A stretch of DNA of 64,000 bases from Paraherbaspirillum soli (GTDB lineage Bacteria > Pseudomonadota > Gammaproteobacteria > Burkholderiales > Burkholderiaceae_D), in contig NZ_JBHSMT010000026.1 of assembly GCF_042654985.1 (NCBI RefSeq), positions 186,001-250,000 on the forward strand, given 5' to 3'. Under the pieces are notes generated by a model, which made no database searches, was not told the origin of the DNA, and was given only the letters and a program-made list of their open reading frames with translations. Below are positions 19,578-28,762 of the stretch, piece after piece; position 1 is the stretch's first letter, and every line of letters begins with the position of its first letter. The translations under genes were made by a program, and so were the position numbers.

Positions 19578-19654
19578 AATATATGTGTCTTTGAGGACCT
19601 GGCTTTGTCCAAAAATTTGATTTCCGCCCCGACAGACGGCTCATTGCTTGGCAA

Positions 19655-20584
19655 TTACTTTGACAAGAAAAACGAAATTAAAAAAGGCGCGAACAAAGTC
19701 AGAATGAGTCCACTTGTTAGCGCTATTGGAATGCTGGAAGGGCTGCATGTCTGTTTGATGATGGGGAGTGTTGAATCCAGAGCAGTGGCTCCGCTAGCGC
19801 CAATACAGGCCTGAGAAAAATGAGCACCTGTTGTATATAACAGAAGAATTGCAATCAGCTCACGAAATAGGTCAATCAAGAGCGCAATCGCACCATAAGA
19901 CTCGCCTAATTTGCTCGATACTAGGACCCCAGAGAGGGTGAACCATCCAAAACCACTGGATAGAGCCAAGGATGTTCGAATATTTTCTCCTGTAATAAAA
20001 TAAGCGATACAGCCACCTGCCAGAGAACCGATAATGACAAGAACAGGTATGGCAAGAATCTTGGCGGAAATCCATGTCGGATCAAGTTTTACGCCAACAC
20101 AATCCACACCAACTATGAAAATCAATGTGTAGAGCAGAATATCGGTTGATGGCAGCCACCCCATGCTCATGCTCATGCCAATGGCTAGCTCTAACTTTGA
20201 GACAAAGATTCCGCATAAAACCATCGTTAATGCGATGCTGCATGCAATTAACGAACTCCATATGTATTTGAGCGCCTCATTCCTCTTTCCAGTATTGCCG
20301 TCAGTATGTTCCTTTGATTTAACAAAGAAGAAAATCATGTACCACGGAATGATTGTCGTTAGAAATGCGAAAGAAATAGCAATATAAAACGTTTTCCATG
20401 CAGCCGAGGGTTCTCCTAGAATATTGCCAAAGTCATATCCAATGGCGAAAAGCAGTAGCCACACAAATGGGTTTATTAATTTTCCGATCAGCGTTGAGAT
20501 TTCTTGCGGCAGTAGCCTTCCAGCACCGTAGCCTATGACTAGCGCAATTAGTATTGGGAAAATGGAGTGGAATATGGCTTGCAT
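19655..20584 (-). CDS. LysO (YbjE)-family basic amino acid exporter
   Basis: This 309-residue hydrophobic protein with about eight membrane helices carries the LysO/DUF340 pattern: GYDFG near residue 50, then SGFGWFTLSGVL and GATALDSTLPIIKQ in the C-terminal half. E. coli LysO exports L-lysine and the toxic analogue thialysine. It is the last gene of the eleven-gene minus-strand cluster, 35 bp after argH. That fits export of, or self-protection from, a basic amino acid analogue (inference). It is clearly richer in A+T than its neighbours, suggesting a different origin. No good RBS is visible. Confidence 0.85.
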   Translation of the reverse strand: MQAIFHSIFPILIALVIGYGAGRLLPQEISTLIGKLINPFVWLLLFAIGYDFGNILGEPSAAWKTFYIAISFAFLTTIIPWYMIFFFVKSKEHTDGNTGKRNEALKYIWSSLIACSIALTMVLCGIFVSKLELAIGMSMSMGWLPSTDILLYTLIFIVGVDCVGVKLDPTWISAKILAIPVLVIIGSLAGGCIAYFITGENIRTSLALSSGFGWFTLSGVLVSSKLGESYGAIALLIDLFRELIAILLLYTTGAHFSQACIGASGATALDSTLPIIKQTCSPSSIPIALTSGLILTLFAPFLISFFLSK

Positions 20585-20619
20585 GTTAAATATTTTGCTT
20601 CATGAGGGAAAAGTCAGCT

Positions 20620-22005
20620 TCAAAGACGATTTCTCCAGCCCGCAACTTGCTTTAGCACATTGGCCGGTGCAGTGCCACCGAAGCTCACCCGCGAGTTTAC
20701 TGAGTTGTCTACCCCGAGCACGATGTATACATCGGCGGTGATACGACCGTCGACGGCCTGCATCGCGTCGAGCGGGATTTCTTCTAGGCTGACGCCACGG
20801 TGGTCGGCTTCGCGTACGAGCCGACCGGTGATGTGGTGCGCTTCACGGAAGGGGATTCCAATGAAGCGGGTGAGCCAGTCGGCGAGATCGGTGGCCGTAG
20901 CGTGGCCTAGGCCAGCAGCAGTGCGCATGCGCTCCTTCACGGGCTGCATGTCACTTACCATGCCGATCATGGCCTGCAGGCAGATTTCCAATGTGCTGGC
21001 GGCGTCGAAGGTCTGCTCCTTGTCTTCTTGCATGTCCTTGGAGAAGGCCAGAGGCAAGCCCTTCATCATTGTCAGCAGGCCAGCGAGCGAGCCGTTGACG
21101 CGGCCGACCTTGCCGCGGATCAGCTCGGCTGCGTCGGGGTTGCGCTTTTGCGGCATGATCGACGAACCGGTAGTCCACTCATCGGACAGTTTGATGAAAT
21201 CGAACAATGGCGACATCCACAACACTATCTCTTCTGATAAACGGGACAAGTGCACCATAGACAGCGACGCGAACGAGAGGTATTCCACCGCGAAGTCGCG
21301 GTCGGACACACTGTCGAGCGAATTGCGCATAGGGCGATCGAAGCGCAGAGCCCTCGCCGTTTTATCGCGGTCGATCATAAAGGACGTTCCCGCCAGCGCG
21401 GCGGCACCCAACGGCGACTCGTTCATGCGACGACGAGAGTCACGCACACGCGACAGATCGCGACCGAACATCTCGACGTAGGCCATCAGGTGGTGGCCGA
21501 ATGTGATCGGTTGCGCGCTTTGCATGTGCGTGAAGCCGGGCATCACAGTGTTCGCATGTTCCTCGGCCCGGTCAAGCAGCGTGTGCAGCAACTCGCCGAG
21601 CAATTCGTCGGCGCGGTCGTGAGCGTCGCGCACCCACAGGCGAAAGTCGGTGGCGACCTGATCGTTACGGCTGCGCGCCGTGTGCAGGCGGCCGGCGACC
21701 ATGCCGATCAGGTCGTGCAGCCTTGACTCGACGTTCATGTGGATGTCTTCAAGACTTCTCGAAAATTTGAACTTGCCCTCGCTGATTTCCTGCCGGATGT
21801 TCGACAGGCCGGACGCGATGAGTTGATGATCTTCCTTAGTGATGATGCCTTGGTCACTCAACATCTCGCTGTGAGCCAACGAGCCGTCAATGTCCTGCAT
21901 CGCCATCTGCTGGTCGAAATCGATGGACGCATTGATAGCTTCCATGACGTCAGTAAGTTTGGTTGCAAATCGACCACGGATGAGCATGCATTTGTCAGTT
22001 GCCAT
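20620..22005 (-). CDS. argH: argininosuccinate lyase, canonical-type copy in cluster
   Basis: ArgH splits argininosuccinate into arginine and fumarate. All signature parts are present in this 461-residue protein: HTARSRNDQ (108-116), the base His160 in PGFTHMQ, and the flexible catalytic loop GSSIMPQKRNP (280-290) with catalytic Ser282. It should therefore be an active lyase. It sits 43 bp after an ATP-grasp ligase gene, repeating the ligase-lyase pairing seen upstream in the same cluster. It could act on argininosuccinate itself or on an analogue made by the clustered ArgG. Confidence 0.92.
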   Translation of the reverse strand: MATDKCMLIRGRFATKLTDVMEAINASIDFDQQMAMQDIDGSLAHSEMLSDQGIITKEDHQLIASGLSNIRQEISEGKFKFSRSLEDIHMNVESRLHDLIGMVAGRLHTARSRNDQVATDFRLWVRDAHDRADELLGELLHTLLDRAEEHANTVMPGFTHMQSAQPITFGHHLMAYVEMFGRDLSRVRDSRRRMNESPLGAAALAGTSFMIDRDKTARALRFDRPMRNSLDSVSDRDFAVEYLSFASLSMVHLSRLSEEIVLWMSPLFDFIKLSDEWTTGSSIMPQKRNPDAAELIRGKVGRVNGSLAGLLTMMKGLPLAFSKDMQEDKEQTFDAASTLEICLQAMIGMVSDMQPVKERMRTAAGLGHATATDLADWLTRFIGIPFREAHHITGRLVREADHRGVSLEEIPLDAMQAVDGRITADVYIVLGVDNSVNSRVSFGGTAPANVLKQVAGWRNRL

Positions 22006-22048
22006 AATTTTCTTGGTAGTGTGTGTAAATGAAAGAAATCACTGTGGT

Positions 22049-23230
22049 TCACGCCGAGCCCACGAACTCGCAGAGGCGTGAATAGTCAGAGCTCGCGCAC
22101 ATGCAATAGCCAAGCCGTTGATTGACGGACCATGCGTCGCCACTTACGTTCTGATCGAGAGAGAAATGGTACTGAACCTCACGCAGATCGCTGATTGGGT
22201 GCAGCAGCCGGGTCTGCGGAAAAAGAAATTTGATACCGTAATAGTCGCCGCTTACCGGCGTAGTTACAAGATTGCGTACACCTAGGCCAGCGCGTTGACA
22301 CAGCAGTACTTCTTCAAATGAAACACCATAGCGCCCCTCCACCAGTTCGGAAATGTGGTCTCCCGCGATGCGGCAACCAGCCTCAATAACCTTGATCCCA
22401 GAAACACCGATTTTGAGTTCCACATGCATCACACCGGCAACGAGCTTCCAACTCAACGCCACACGCTGCGCCACATCCAACAGCCGCTCGCGCTGTGCGC
22501 TGTCGAATATCTCAGCATTCACATGGCCTATCTCGAAACACGAAGGAAACGGAGGGACGAACTTACGCGTAGGGTACATCGCGATAACCTCGCCACCTTC
22601 GACGATACATTCCAAGCTGTATTCTTGACCGTCGGCAAATTCCTCAACGATGGCCTGGAGTGTGAATGCATAGTTGGTTAATTTGGATTTTTTGAACAAG
22701 AACATCCGTTCCAAATTCTCCAAGACTTCGTCGGGCGTATGGCACAGCCTCACAAAGAGACTCATCGCCATGTTTATCGGTTTGACGATGACCGGGAACC
22801 GTACGCGGCTCCAATCGAACACCCGAGCTTCCTCGATCGAAGATAGCGTTCCAATCACCTTGGGCTGAGGCACATATGCGGCCTCGAAGGCATTACGCAT
22901 CAGTCGCTTGTTGCGCGACGCCTGGATGGCTTGCGGGTCGTTCCCGGGGAGGCCTAGTTCCTTCGCCAGTATGTCGGCAGCGATGACCGCGAATTCGTTG
23001 CCTGGCACCACGGCGTCGATGTCCATGCCCTTTACACTACGCAGCAGGTCAGCGGGGTCATCGCTGAGCTCGCGCACGCGTAGCCAGCGGTGCAGTCGCT
23101 TACCATCGCCGCCGACGGTTGACGATTCGATGGTGATGATGGAAAGTTTCCACCCACGACGATCACACATGTCCAGCATGCGGCGCAGCGTGTATTCGGC
23201 AACGGGATGCAACACGAGAATTTCTTTCAT
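22049..23230 (-). CDS. ATP-grasp carboxylate-amine ligase (ligase 1)
   Basis: A 393-residue ATP-grasp enzyme of the L-amino-acid ligase/carnosine-synthase type, expected to join two amino acids through an acyl phosphate. Visible elements are the Lys in FPVIVKP (about 150), EEFADGQEYSLE and the metal-binding VIEAGCRIAGD. The usual Gly-rich loop after the first Lys is replaced by INMAMSL, which may alter nucleotide grip or specificity. A 182-bp gap separates it from the PhyH gene, long enough for an internal promoter. A TTGACA hexamer is present on the minus strand at 23339-23344. Substrates are unknown. Confidence 0.85.
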   Translation of the reverse strand: MKEILVLHPVAEYTLRRMLDMCDRRGWKLSIITIESSTVGGDGKRLHRWLRVRELSDDPADLLRSVKGMDIDAVVPGNEFAVIAADILAKELGLPGNDPQAIQASRNKRLMRNAFEAAYVPQPKVIGTLSSIEEARVFDWSRVRFPVIVKPINMAMSLFVRLCHTPDEVLENLERMFLFKKSKLTNYAFTLQAIVEEFADGQEYSLECIVEGGEVIAMYPTRKFVPPFPSCFEIGHVNAEIFDSAQRERLLDVAQRVALSWKLVAGVMHVELKIGVSGIKVIEAGCRIAGDHISELVEGRYGVSFEEVLLCQRAGLGVRNLVTTPVSGDYYGIKFLFPQTRLLHPISDLREVQYHFSLDQNVSGDAWSVNQRLGYCMCASSDYSRLCEFVGSA

Positions 23231-23412
23231 GGGATTTTCGGCGAGTTTCTATGATTAGAGTTGGGGGGCTAGGGTGCAATGGAACAGCAAGCCAGGTTAA
23301 GAAATAGGAAATTAGGAACTGAACGAGTATCGAATCACTGTCAAGTCAGTCGCATAAACCTGCTGCGGTGAGGTGAACTGGGACGATTGAGTAGCCATAA
23401 CGACGCATATCC

Positions 23413-24264
23413 TTAACGGGGTTTTAGGTTCCATTGCTTCCGAGGCCCCAATCGTGCAACGTGCCGGTCTGACACAGCTTTGAGCGCCATCTCATAGTTC
23501 TCGAAACCTACGAACTCGTTGCAGCGACGTGCCACTTCGCGCATGTAGTACTTGGCATATAGGTCCACTTGCTGCGTAACGGCGTACGACGGCAGAAGCA
23601 ATGTACGTGGGTGTGATGAAAGATTCGGTCCACTGCGGTGCGGAGTGAGAGCGTGGAAGATCAGTGCGTCGCCTGGCTCCAGTTCGGGCGTTTCGCCGGT
23701 GCTCACATCGATCTGCTCGATGTTGAAGTCGGCATTGGGATTGCCGTCCGCGCTGGGCAGAAGTGCTTTGTGGTAGCCAGGGAAGAACTCAATGCCACCT
23801 GATTCCTCATTGCTCGGGTACAGCGTAATGCCCACTGAGCAAAGAGAATCTGCCGACATGTCTAACCAGCGCCAATACAGAAAATCTTGGTGCTGTGCAT
23901 ATCCGCCGGTATTGGGTGACTTGCGGATGAGCTTGCATTTGAGCAGCGATAGCGGACCTCGCAGGATCTTCTCTAGCGGGTCCAGAAGGCGAGCATCGAG
24001 CACTGCGTCGAGAAGCATCGGCGAGATATCGACCACCGGATCGAGCCGGTCGACGATGCAGGTGCCAGAGGTATTGCGACGGAATTCGCTGCGCAGATTC
24101 AAGTCGTCCAGCAGACCGGGCAGCGTCCACAGCCGTTGACACTCCTTACGCCACGAGGCAACGTCCTCGGGCGAAAATATCCCTTTGAGCACCGTATAAC
24201 CCTTGCTCCAGTACTCGTTCTCCGCTATGAGAATTTGTTGTGTTGTGATGTTGCTGCTCTTCAT
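23413..24264 (-). CDS. phytanoyl-CoA dioxygenase-family Fe(II)/2-oxoglutarate oxygenase
   Basis: This 283-residue protein has the PhyH facial triad: His125 and Asp127 in AQHQDF, distal His209 in HRSGPN, and the 2-oxoglutarate-binding Arg220. The family hydroxylates, desaturates or halogenates small molecules, including free amino acids in natural product pathways. It likely tailors the cluster's amino acid (inference). Its start overlaps the stop of the divergent argininosuccinate-lyase gene (ATGA), implying coupling. Confidence 0.87.
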   Translation of the reverse strand: MKSSNITTQQILIAENEYWSKGYTVLKGIFSPEDVASWRKECQRLWTLPGLLDDLNLRSEFRRNTSGTCIVDRLDPVVDISPMLLDAVLDARLLDPLEKILRGPLSLLKCKLIRKSPNTGGYAQHQDFLYWRWLDMSADSLCSVGITLYPSNEESGGIEFFPGYHKALLPSADGNPNADFNIEQIDVSTGETPELEPGDALIFHALTPHRSGPNLSSHPRTLLLPSYAVTQQVDLYAKYYMREVARRCNEFVGFENYEMALKAVSDRHVARLGPRKQWNLKPR

Positions 24265-25655
24265 CTATGTTGCCCCTTACCTGAGTTATGAACGTGCTGG
24301 AGGTCACTGACGCGTCTGGTCATGTGCTGCGCCGCCTGTAAGATGCGACTCGGCGCGGTACCTCCGTGGCTAGTGCGCGACGATATTGATTCATCGGCGC
24401 TGAATTGTGGCCAATCCGGCGCGCCGAGGCGCTCATCAACCTGTGCTCGAGTTGCCGGTGGCAGTTCTGCCAACGTGCAGCCGCTTTTTTGCGCTAGATC
24501 CACCAGACTGGACATCATGTGGTGTGCTTGCCGGAAGGGAATGTGTTTCTCGCGCGTGAGCCAGTCCGCGAAGTCGGTTGAAGTGGTGAAGCCCGTGTTC
24601 GCGGCGGTGCGCATTGCGTCCTCGTGTACTGTCAGGTGCTCGACAACGAGCCTGAGCACGTCAAGCGAAAGGCAGATCGCATCGGCCGAATCGAAGGTCG
24701 CTTCCTTGTCTTCTTGCATGTCCCGACAGTACGACATGGTGAGCCCCTTGAGTACGATCTGCACTGTGTTCAGGTTGCCGACGATTCGCCCACTTTTGGC
24801 GCGCACAAGTTCCAGTGCATCTGGGTTGCGCTTGTGCGGCATGATGGCTGAACGTCCCGCCAAGAAGTCCGGTAGCGACAGAAACCCGAACTGTGGCGTG
24901 ATCCAGATCACCACGTCTTCGGCAAAGCGAGATGCATGGATAGACGCGGTTGCGCAGGCGCCGAGGAAGTCGAGCACGAAGTCGCGGTCGGCCACGCTAT
25001 CAATGGAATTGGCCGTGGGTTGCGCGAAGCCGAGTTGTACAGCCGTAAATTCGCGATCGATGTTAAAGCTGGTGCCTGCTAATGCACAGGCGCCCAGCGG
25101 CGATTCGTTGAGCCACTCGCGCACTTGCCCGAAGCGGCGTGCATCACGGAAGAACATCTCCGCATAGGCAAGACACAAATGGCCGAAGCTTACTGGCTGC
25201 GCAGCCTGCAGGTGGGTCATGCCTGGCATCACTGTTCGAGCATGTTGCTCGGCCTGTTCGACGAAGGCAGCGATCAATTCGAACAGCTTGCCGAGTACTT
25301 CATCGCACTTATCGCGAATCCACATGCGAAGCGCAGTGACCGCGAGGTCATTGCGTCCACGGGCTGCACCGATCTTACCGGCCATCATACCCACGTGACG
25401 CTCGAGTTCGGCTTCCACGTTCATGTGAATGTCCTCAAGCTCCGGCTTACATATAAAGCTGCCTTCGTCGATGTCGACACCAATTTGCTTCAGTCCGGCT
25501 AGCAACACCTCGCTGTCCTCACCGCTCAGAATACCTTGTCGCGCCAGCATGGCGACGTGGGCTGAGGTGCAAGCAACATCGGCCTGCGCGAGGCGGTAGT
25601 CGAAGTCTACCGACGAATTGACGGTGTCAAGTACCCGTTTTGTTGTTGCGTCCAT
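24261..25655 (-). CDS. divergent argininosuccinate-lyase homologue with altered catalytic loop
   Basis: The 464-residue chain keeps the fumarase/ASL fold signatures, including the base region PGMTHLQ (Thr147, His148) and the QEDKEATFD segment. The catalytic loop reads GRSAIMPHKRNPD (267-279) instead of GSSxMPQK. Aligned on MP, the catalytic second Ser becomes Ala270. The substrate loop HTARSRNDQ is GAARGRNDL (96-104), losing the His, Ser and Gln. It also lacks the usual N-terminal GGRF segment. It is thus unlikely to be a standard ArgH. It may act on another succinyl adduct, act as an adding enzyme, or be a partner subunit for ArgH. It lies between a ligase and an oxygenase gene. Confidence 0.88.
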   Translation of the reverse strand: MDATTKRVLDTVNSSVDFDYRLAQADVACTSAHVAMLARQGILSGEDSEVLLAGLKQIGVDIDEGSFICKPELEDIHMNVEAELERHVGMMAGKIGAARGRNDLAVTALRMWIRDKCDEVLGKLFELIAAFVEQAEQHARTVMPGMTHLQAAQPVSFGHLCLAYAEMFFRDARRFGQVREWLNESPLGACALAGTSFNIDREFTAVQLGFAQPTANSIDSVADRDFVLDFLGACATASIHASRFAEDVVIWITPQFGFLSLPDFLAGRSAIMPHKRNPDALELVRAKSGRIVGNLNTVQIVLKGLTMSYCRDMQEDKEATFDSADAICLSLDVLRLVVEHLTVHEDAMRTAANTGFTTSTDFADWLTREKHIPFRQAHHMMSSLVDLAQKSGCTLAELPPATRAQVDERLGAPDWPQFSADESISSRTSHGGTAPSRILQAAQHMTRRVSDLQHVHNSGKGQHR

Positions 25656-25665
25656 GGCTTTGTAC

Positions 25666-26853
25666 CTACGCTACGATTTCGATAAAGATTCCGGATACGA
25701 CATCCTTGCATGTCTGCATCGCGGCCACTGGGTCAGTGCCGACGCACACTACATAGCCCACACGATTGAACGAATCCTTGGGTGCGCTCACCTTGTCACC
25801 GGGCTTCAGCGGCAAGTGCAGCTTGATAACGCCAGCATGGCCGCGCCAGCGCTCTACACCACAAATTGTCTGGACCGTGCCAGCTGGCGGAGTGAAGAAG
25901 CGGATCGCGGCAGCTCCAAGCGAACGCGGCATTGGCGGTTCGTCGTCGATTTGTCCAAGCGGCCATTGCACTGCGAAGTCGAGCATGTCAGCGCCGGTGG
26001 CATTGCGCACTAGCGAAGGGATCGAGTCGCCGCCAACGCGGGTGTGCGTTTCGATGACAACAGGACCATTGCTCGTTAACCGCAGCTCAGTATGCGTACA
26101 GACGTCAGTGATCTCCATCACGTCGAGGAAACCCTGGACGTATTGAACAATGGTCTCGTGCTCTCGTTCGGAGATGTCCGCAGGCACGACGTGTCCGATT
26201 TCGACGTAGGGATTGAGCAGATCGTCGCTGTTGGTCAGCTTGCTAGTCACCGCATAGACTACGTGGCGGCGGCCGAAGCTAAAGCTTTCCACCGAGAACT
26301 CGCGACCATCGAGGTATGCTTCGACGACAAGATCTTCGTTCTCAATGTTTGCTGCAATGATCTGGGCTTTGTTGTCGAAACGTAGGATGCGTTGGCTGCC
26401 CTGCCCGTAGCGCGGCTTTGCAATGACGGGGAATCCGTGCCTCTCGGCAAAGGCGGCAATGCCTATCGACGACGTGGCCGACGCGGCTGGCGCGCTTGGG
26501 AAGTTCTTTTCGGCTAGCCATCCCCGCATCAGCACTTTGTCGCGCGTGCGTTCAACGGCTTCAACACTCACACCGCCCAAGTCAAGTGCACGCGAAATGC
26601 GCGCAGCTGGAAGCAGCGCCAACTCTGTCATTGAGATTACGCCGTCAAAGGGCTCAATCCCGTGCAGGGCCTGCAGCATTGGGATCAGGCCGGCGTCACT
26701 TTCATAGTCGGACACGATAGTGCGCTTGGCGAAAGGCAGCAGAACGGGATCAAAAATCCCCGGTAGGTCTACAAGTGTCAACTCGGCACCGAAAAGTTTG
26801 GCACGATCACATAGACCGGGACCACCACCGACGATAATCAGTCTCTTATTCAT
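25666..26853 (-). CDS. ATP-grasp carboxylate-amine ligase (ligase 2)
   Basis: A 395-residue ATP-grasp protein with intact motifs: the pre-ATP-grasp N-domain (MNKRLIIVGGGPG), FPVIAKPRYGQGSQR, VEAYLDGREFSVESF, then HTELRLTSNG and IETHTRVGGD for metal binding. It resembles BacD/carnosine-synthase-type dipeptide ligases. The start at 26853 has GGAG upstream and overlaps the MFS stop as ATGA. The open frame extends 72 codons further upstream, but that stretch lies inside the MFS gene and looks unprotein-like. Likely function: peptide bond formation with the cluster's amino acid. Confidence 0.9.
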   Translation of the reverse strand: MNKRLIIVGGGPGLCDRAKLFGAELTLVDLPGIFDPVLLPFAKRTIVSDYESDAGLIPMLQALHGIEPFDGVISMTELALLPAARISRALDLGGVSVEAVERTRDKVLMRGWLAEKNFPSAPAASATSSIGIAAFAERHGFPVIAKPRYGQGSQRILRFDNKAQIIAANIENEDLVVEAYLDGREFSVESFSFGRRHVVYAVTSKLTNSDDLLNPYVEIGHVVPADISEREHETIVQYVQGFLDVMEITDVCTHTELRLTSNGPVVIETHTRVGGDSIPSLVRNATGADMLDFAVQWPLGQIDDEPPMPRSLGAAAIRFFTPPAGTVQTICGVERWRGHAGVIKLHLPLKPGDKVSAPKDSFNRVGYVVCVGTDPVAAMQTCKDVVSGIFIEIVA

Positions 26854-28142
26854 CTTGATGACTCCATGGAGGTAGAAAAAGACGTGGATGGGTCGCAAAT
26901 TTTGGTGAACTCGCGAGCCAGATCGGCATGTGTATTCTTCGCGGCCTCGCGTCGCAACAGCACCCACGCAAGACAGCAAAGCGCTAGCGCAACGCATATG
27001 AGTGTCGCCATGGTCACCGCGCTGGGCAGACCCATGCCCGCGTAGGCTGCAGTGAAGGTGTAGGTACACGTACCGACCAGTGTTGCGGAAGTCATGCGCC
27101 GGATCGCCGCAAACCGCCCGCGCAACTCCGGAGCCACTAACGCCTGCACCGTGGTCGTGAAGTAAACCGTATGCGAGGCGGTGGCGAAGCCCAGCACGTA
27201 GACCAGTAGGAAGTAGGCGTATGCCTCGAAGAAGATCAGTTGCAACATGGTGGCGATGGCAACGATGGGCATCAACAACAGCACGCGGTGCAACTGAGGT
27301 ATCTCCAGGTTGTGTCGCGCCACCAGCCAGCCTAGAGTGATTGAGCCGAGCGTAAACATCACGTCCACCGTCGACAAGATCATGGCTCTACCGTCCAGAT
27401 GTCGCTCCACCAGCAGCGGAAGTGAAAGGTTGAACAGAGCCACCACGACCAGATCCGCCGCGCCGAGCACGATGACCCAAATTATCTCCGGCGAACGCAT
27501 GACCGTGCCCAGCATGCGTGCGAAGCCACGGAACAGATTGCCGCTATAGGTTGGTTTGGCAGAGGTGGCGACAAGTCCTGTACTTGCGCGCGCATAGAAC
27601 CACCCGGCTACGGCTGTGCCCGCGGCGATCGCGAACAGGCAGTGGACGAGGCCCACCCGATCCATCACGGCGCCGGCGACCAGCACACCGAGCAAGAGGC
27701 CCCCTTGTGAGGCGAGCTGATGCCGCCCGTTCATGTTGATAAGGCTACTAGCGTGCACCAGTGTCGGCACCAACACAAACACGCCAATGCGGATGGCTGA
27801 GTTCAGCACGCCGATGAGCACGCTTGCAAGCAGCATTATGTCTGCATGCGGGCCATGAATGGTCAGAGTCAACGCCAGCATGACTAGTATTGCGCTGGTC
27901 GCCGCTGTAGCTCGTGATACGAGTTGCGCCGGCCCGTGCCTATCCACCCACGAACCCGTGACGAGTGGCACGACAAAGGCGAAGAGAGCGTCGCTTGTGA
28001 CGTAGATCATGTTGTACCAGATGTCCCCGCTACTGCGAAATAGCTGTACGGTGAATGCAACGAATAGGAGGCCACGGCCGCAATTCATCGCGAACTCGGC
28101 TTTAAGGAAATCTGCCGCCTGCTGCCCGATGGGGGGACTCAT
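26850..28142 (-). CDS. MFS transporter (probable exporter)
   Basis: A 430-residue protein with about twelve hydrophobic helices and the MFS loop motif GSWVDRHGP after helix 2. It fits the efflux-type MFS proteins that accompany small peptide antibiotics, for example next to BacD-like ligases. It is translationally coupled to ligase 2. Its likely role is export of the cluster product and self-protection (inference from position). Confidence 0.87.
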   Translation of the reverse strand: MSPPIGQQAADFLKAEFAMNCGRGLLFVAFTVQLFRSSGDIWYNMIYVTSDALFAFVVPLVTGSWVDRHGPAQLVSRATAATSAILVMLALTLTIHGPHADIMLLASVLIGVLNSAIRIGVFVLVPTLVHASSLINMNGRHQLASQGGLLLGVLVAGAVMDRVGLVHCLFAIAAGTAVAGWFYARASTGLVATSAKPTYSGNLFRGFARMLGTVMRSPEIIWVIVLGAADLVVVALFNLSLPLLVERHLDGRAMILSTVDVMFTLGSITLGWLVARHNLEIPQLHRVLLLMPIVAIATMLQLIFFEAYAYFLLVYVLGFATASHTVYFTTTVQALVAPELRGRFAAIRRMTSATLVGTCTYTFTAAYAGMGLPSAVTMATLICVALALCCLAWVLLRREAAKNTHADLAREFTKICDPSTSFSTSMESSR

Positions 28143-28173
28143 ACTCTAGCCTCAGCGAGGTCATGGCGATTGC

Positions 28174-28749
28174 TCATGACATACTTTCTTCGTGGTAGTA
28201 CTGAATGTGGTCTGTGGCGCGATCCAGTGTTGACATCAATTCCTGCCGGGAGACAAACGCCGTGCGCACGTAAGCCGTGCGCGAGAAAATGTCGTTCAGC
28301 CCGTGTGCGTTCGCTGGGATTGGAGACTGCGTAGGCTCCTGGTCCGCCATCGACAGCCGCCGGCGAAGCAACGTCTCGATCAGCTTACCGGCCATAGGTG
28401 GCATGATGTACCGGATGCCGCAGCAGTCCTTGGTTATCGCTTGGACAACGACGTCTTGTGCGTCGGTTAATGCGTGGTCCATCTGGATCCATGCGCTCAG
28501 CGCATAGAGGTCGATGCCTGTGAGCTTCTGGACCAACGTCGGAAACAAATCACCGCCGTCGCACACGTGAGTCTTGATGATTCGAGGGGCCGCTGCAGTG
28601 AGGATGATCTCGGTATGCGTTGGGGTGTTGTCCACGTCCATTTCGGTGAGCGCCTTCACAACATAATTAGTGATGAGGGGCGTTTGCTCTATATAAAGTT
28701 CGGCTGGGGAGTCGTGCCTTTTGATTCCAGCACAAAAAAGTGCGTTCAT
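28174..28749 (-). pseudogene. stub of an ATP-grasp ligase (C-terminal lobe only, degenerate)
   Basis: The 191-residue frame matches only the C-terminal part of ligase 2: THTEIILTAAAPRIIKTHVCDGGD aligns by eye with its HTELRLTSNGPVVIETHTRVGGD stretch (key changes: metal-binding Glu to Lys, Arg to Cys). The N-domain, the ATP-binding Lys and the Gly-rich loop are absent. The start at 28749 has a good AAGGA site and lies 13 bp after the desaturase stop, so it can still be translated. It is either a remnant of a third ligase or a non-catalytic accessory protein. Confidence 0.72.
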
Positions 28750-28762
28750 CCCGGTTCCTTGA

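Noticed and set aside
19605..19814. Possible 69-aa + strand gene after rnfH
   Set aside because: TTG start with no ribosome binding site, and it overlaps the 3' end of the well-supported LysO-type gene on the other strand.
20660..21481. Open + strand frame of 273 codons opposite argH
   Set aside because: It lies wholly opposite the well-supported argH and has no family pattern; the same occurs opposite the second ASL gene.
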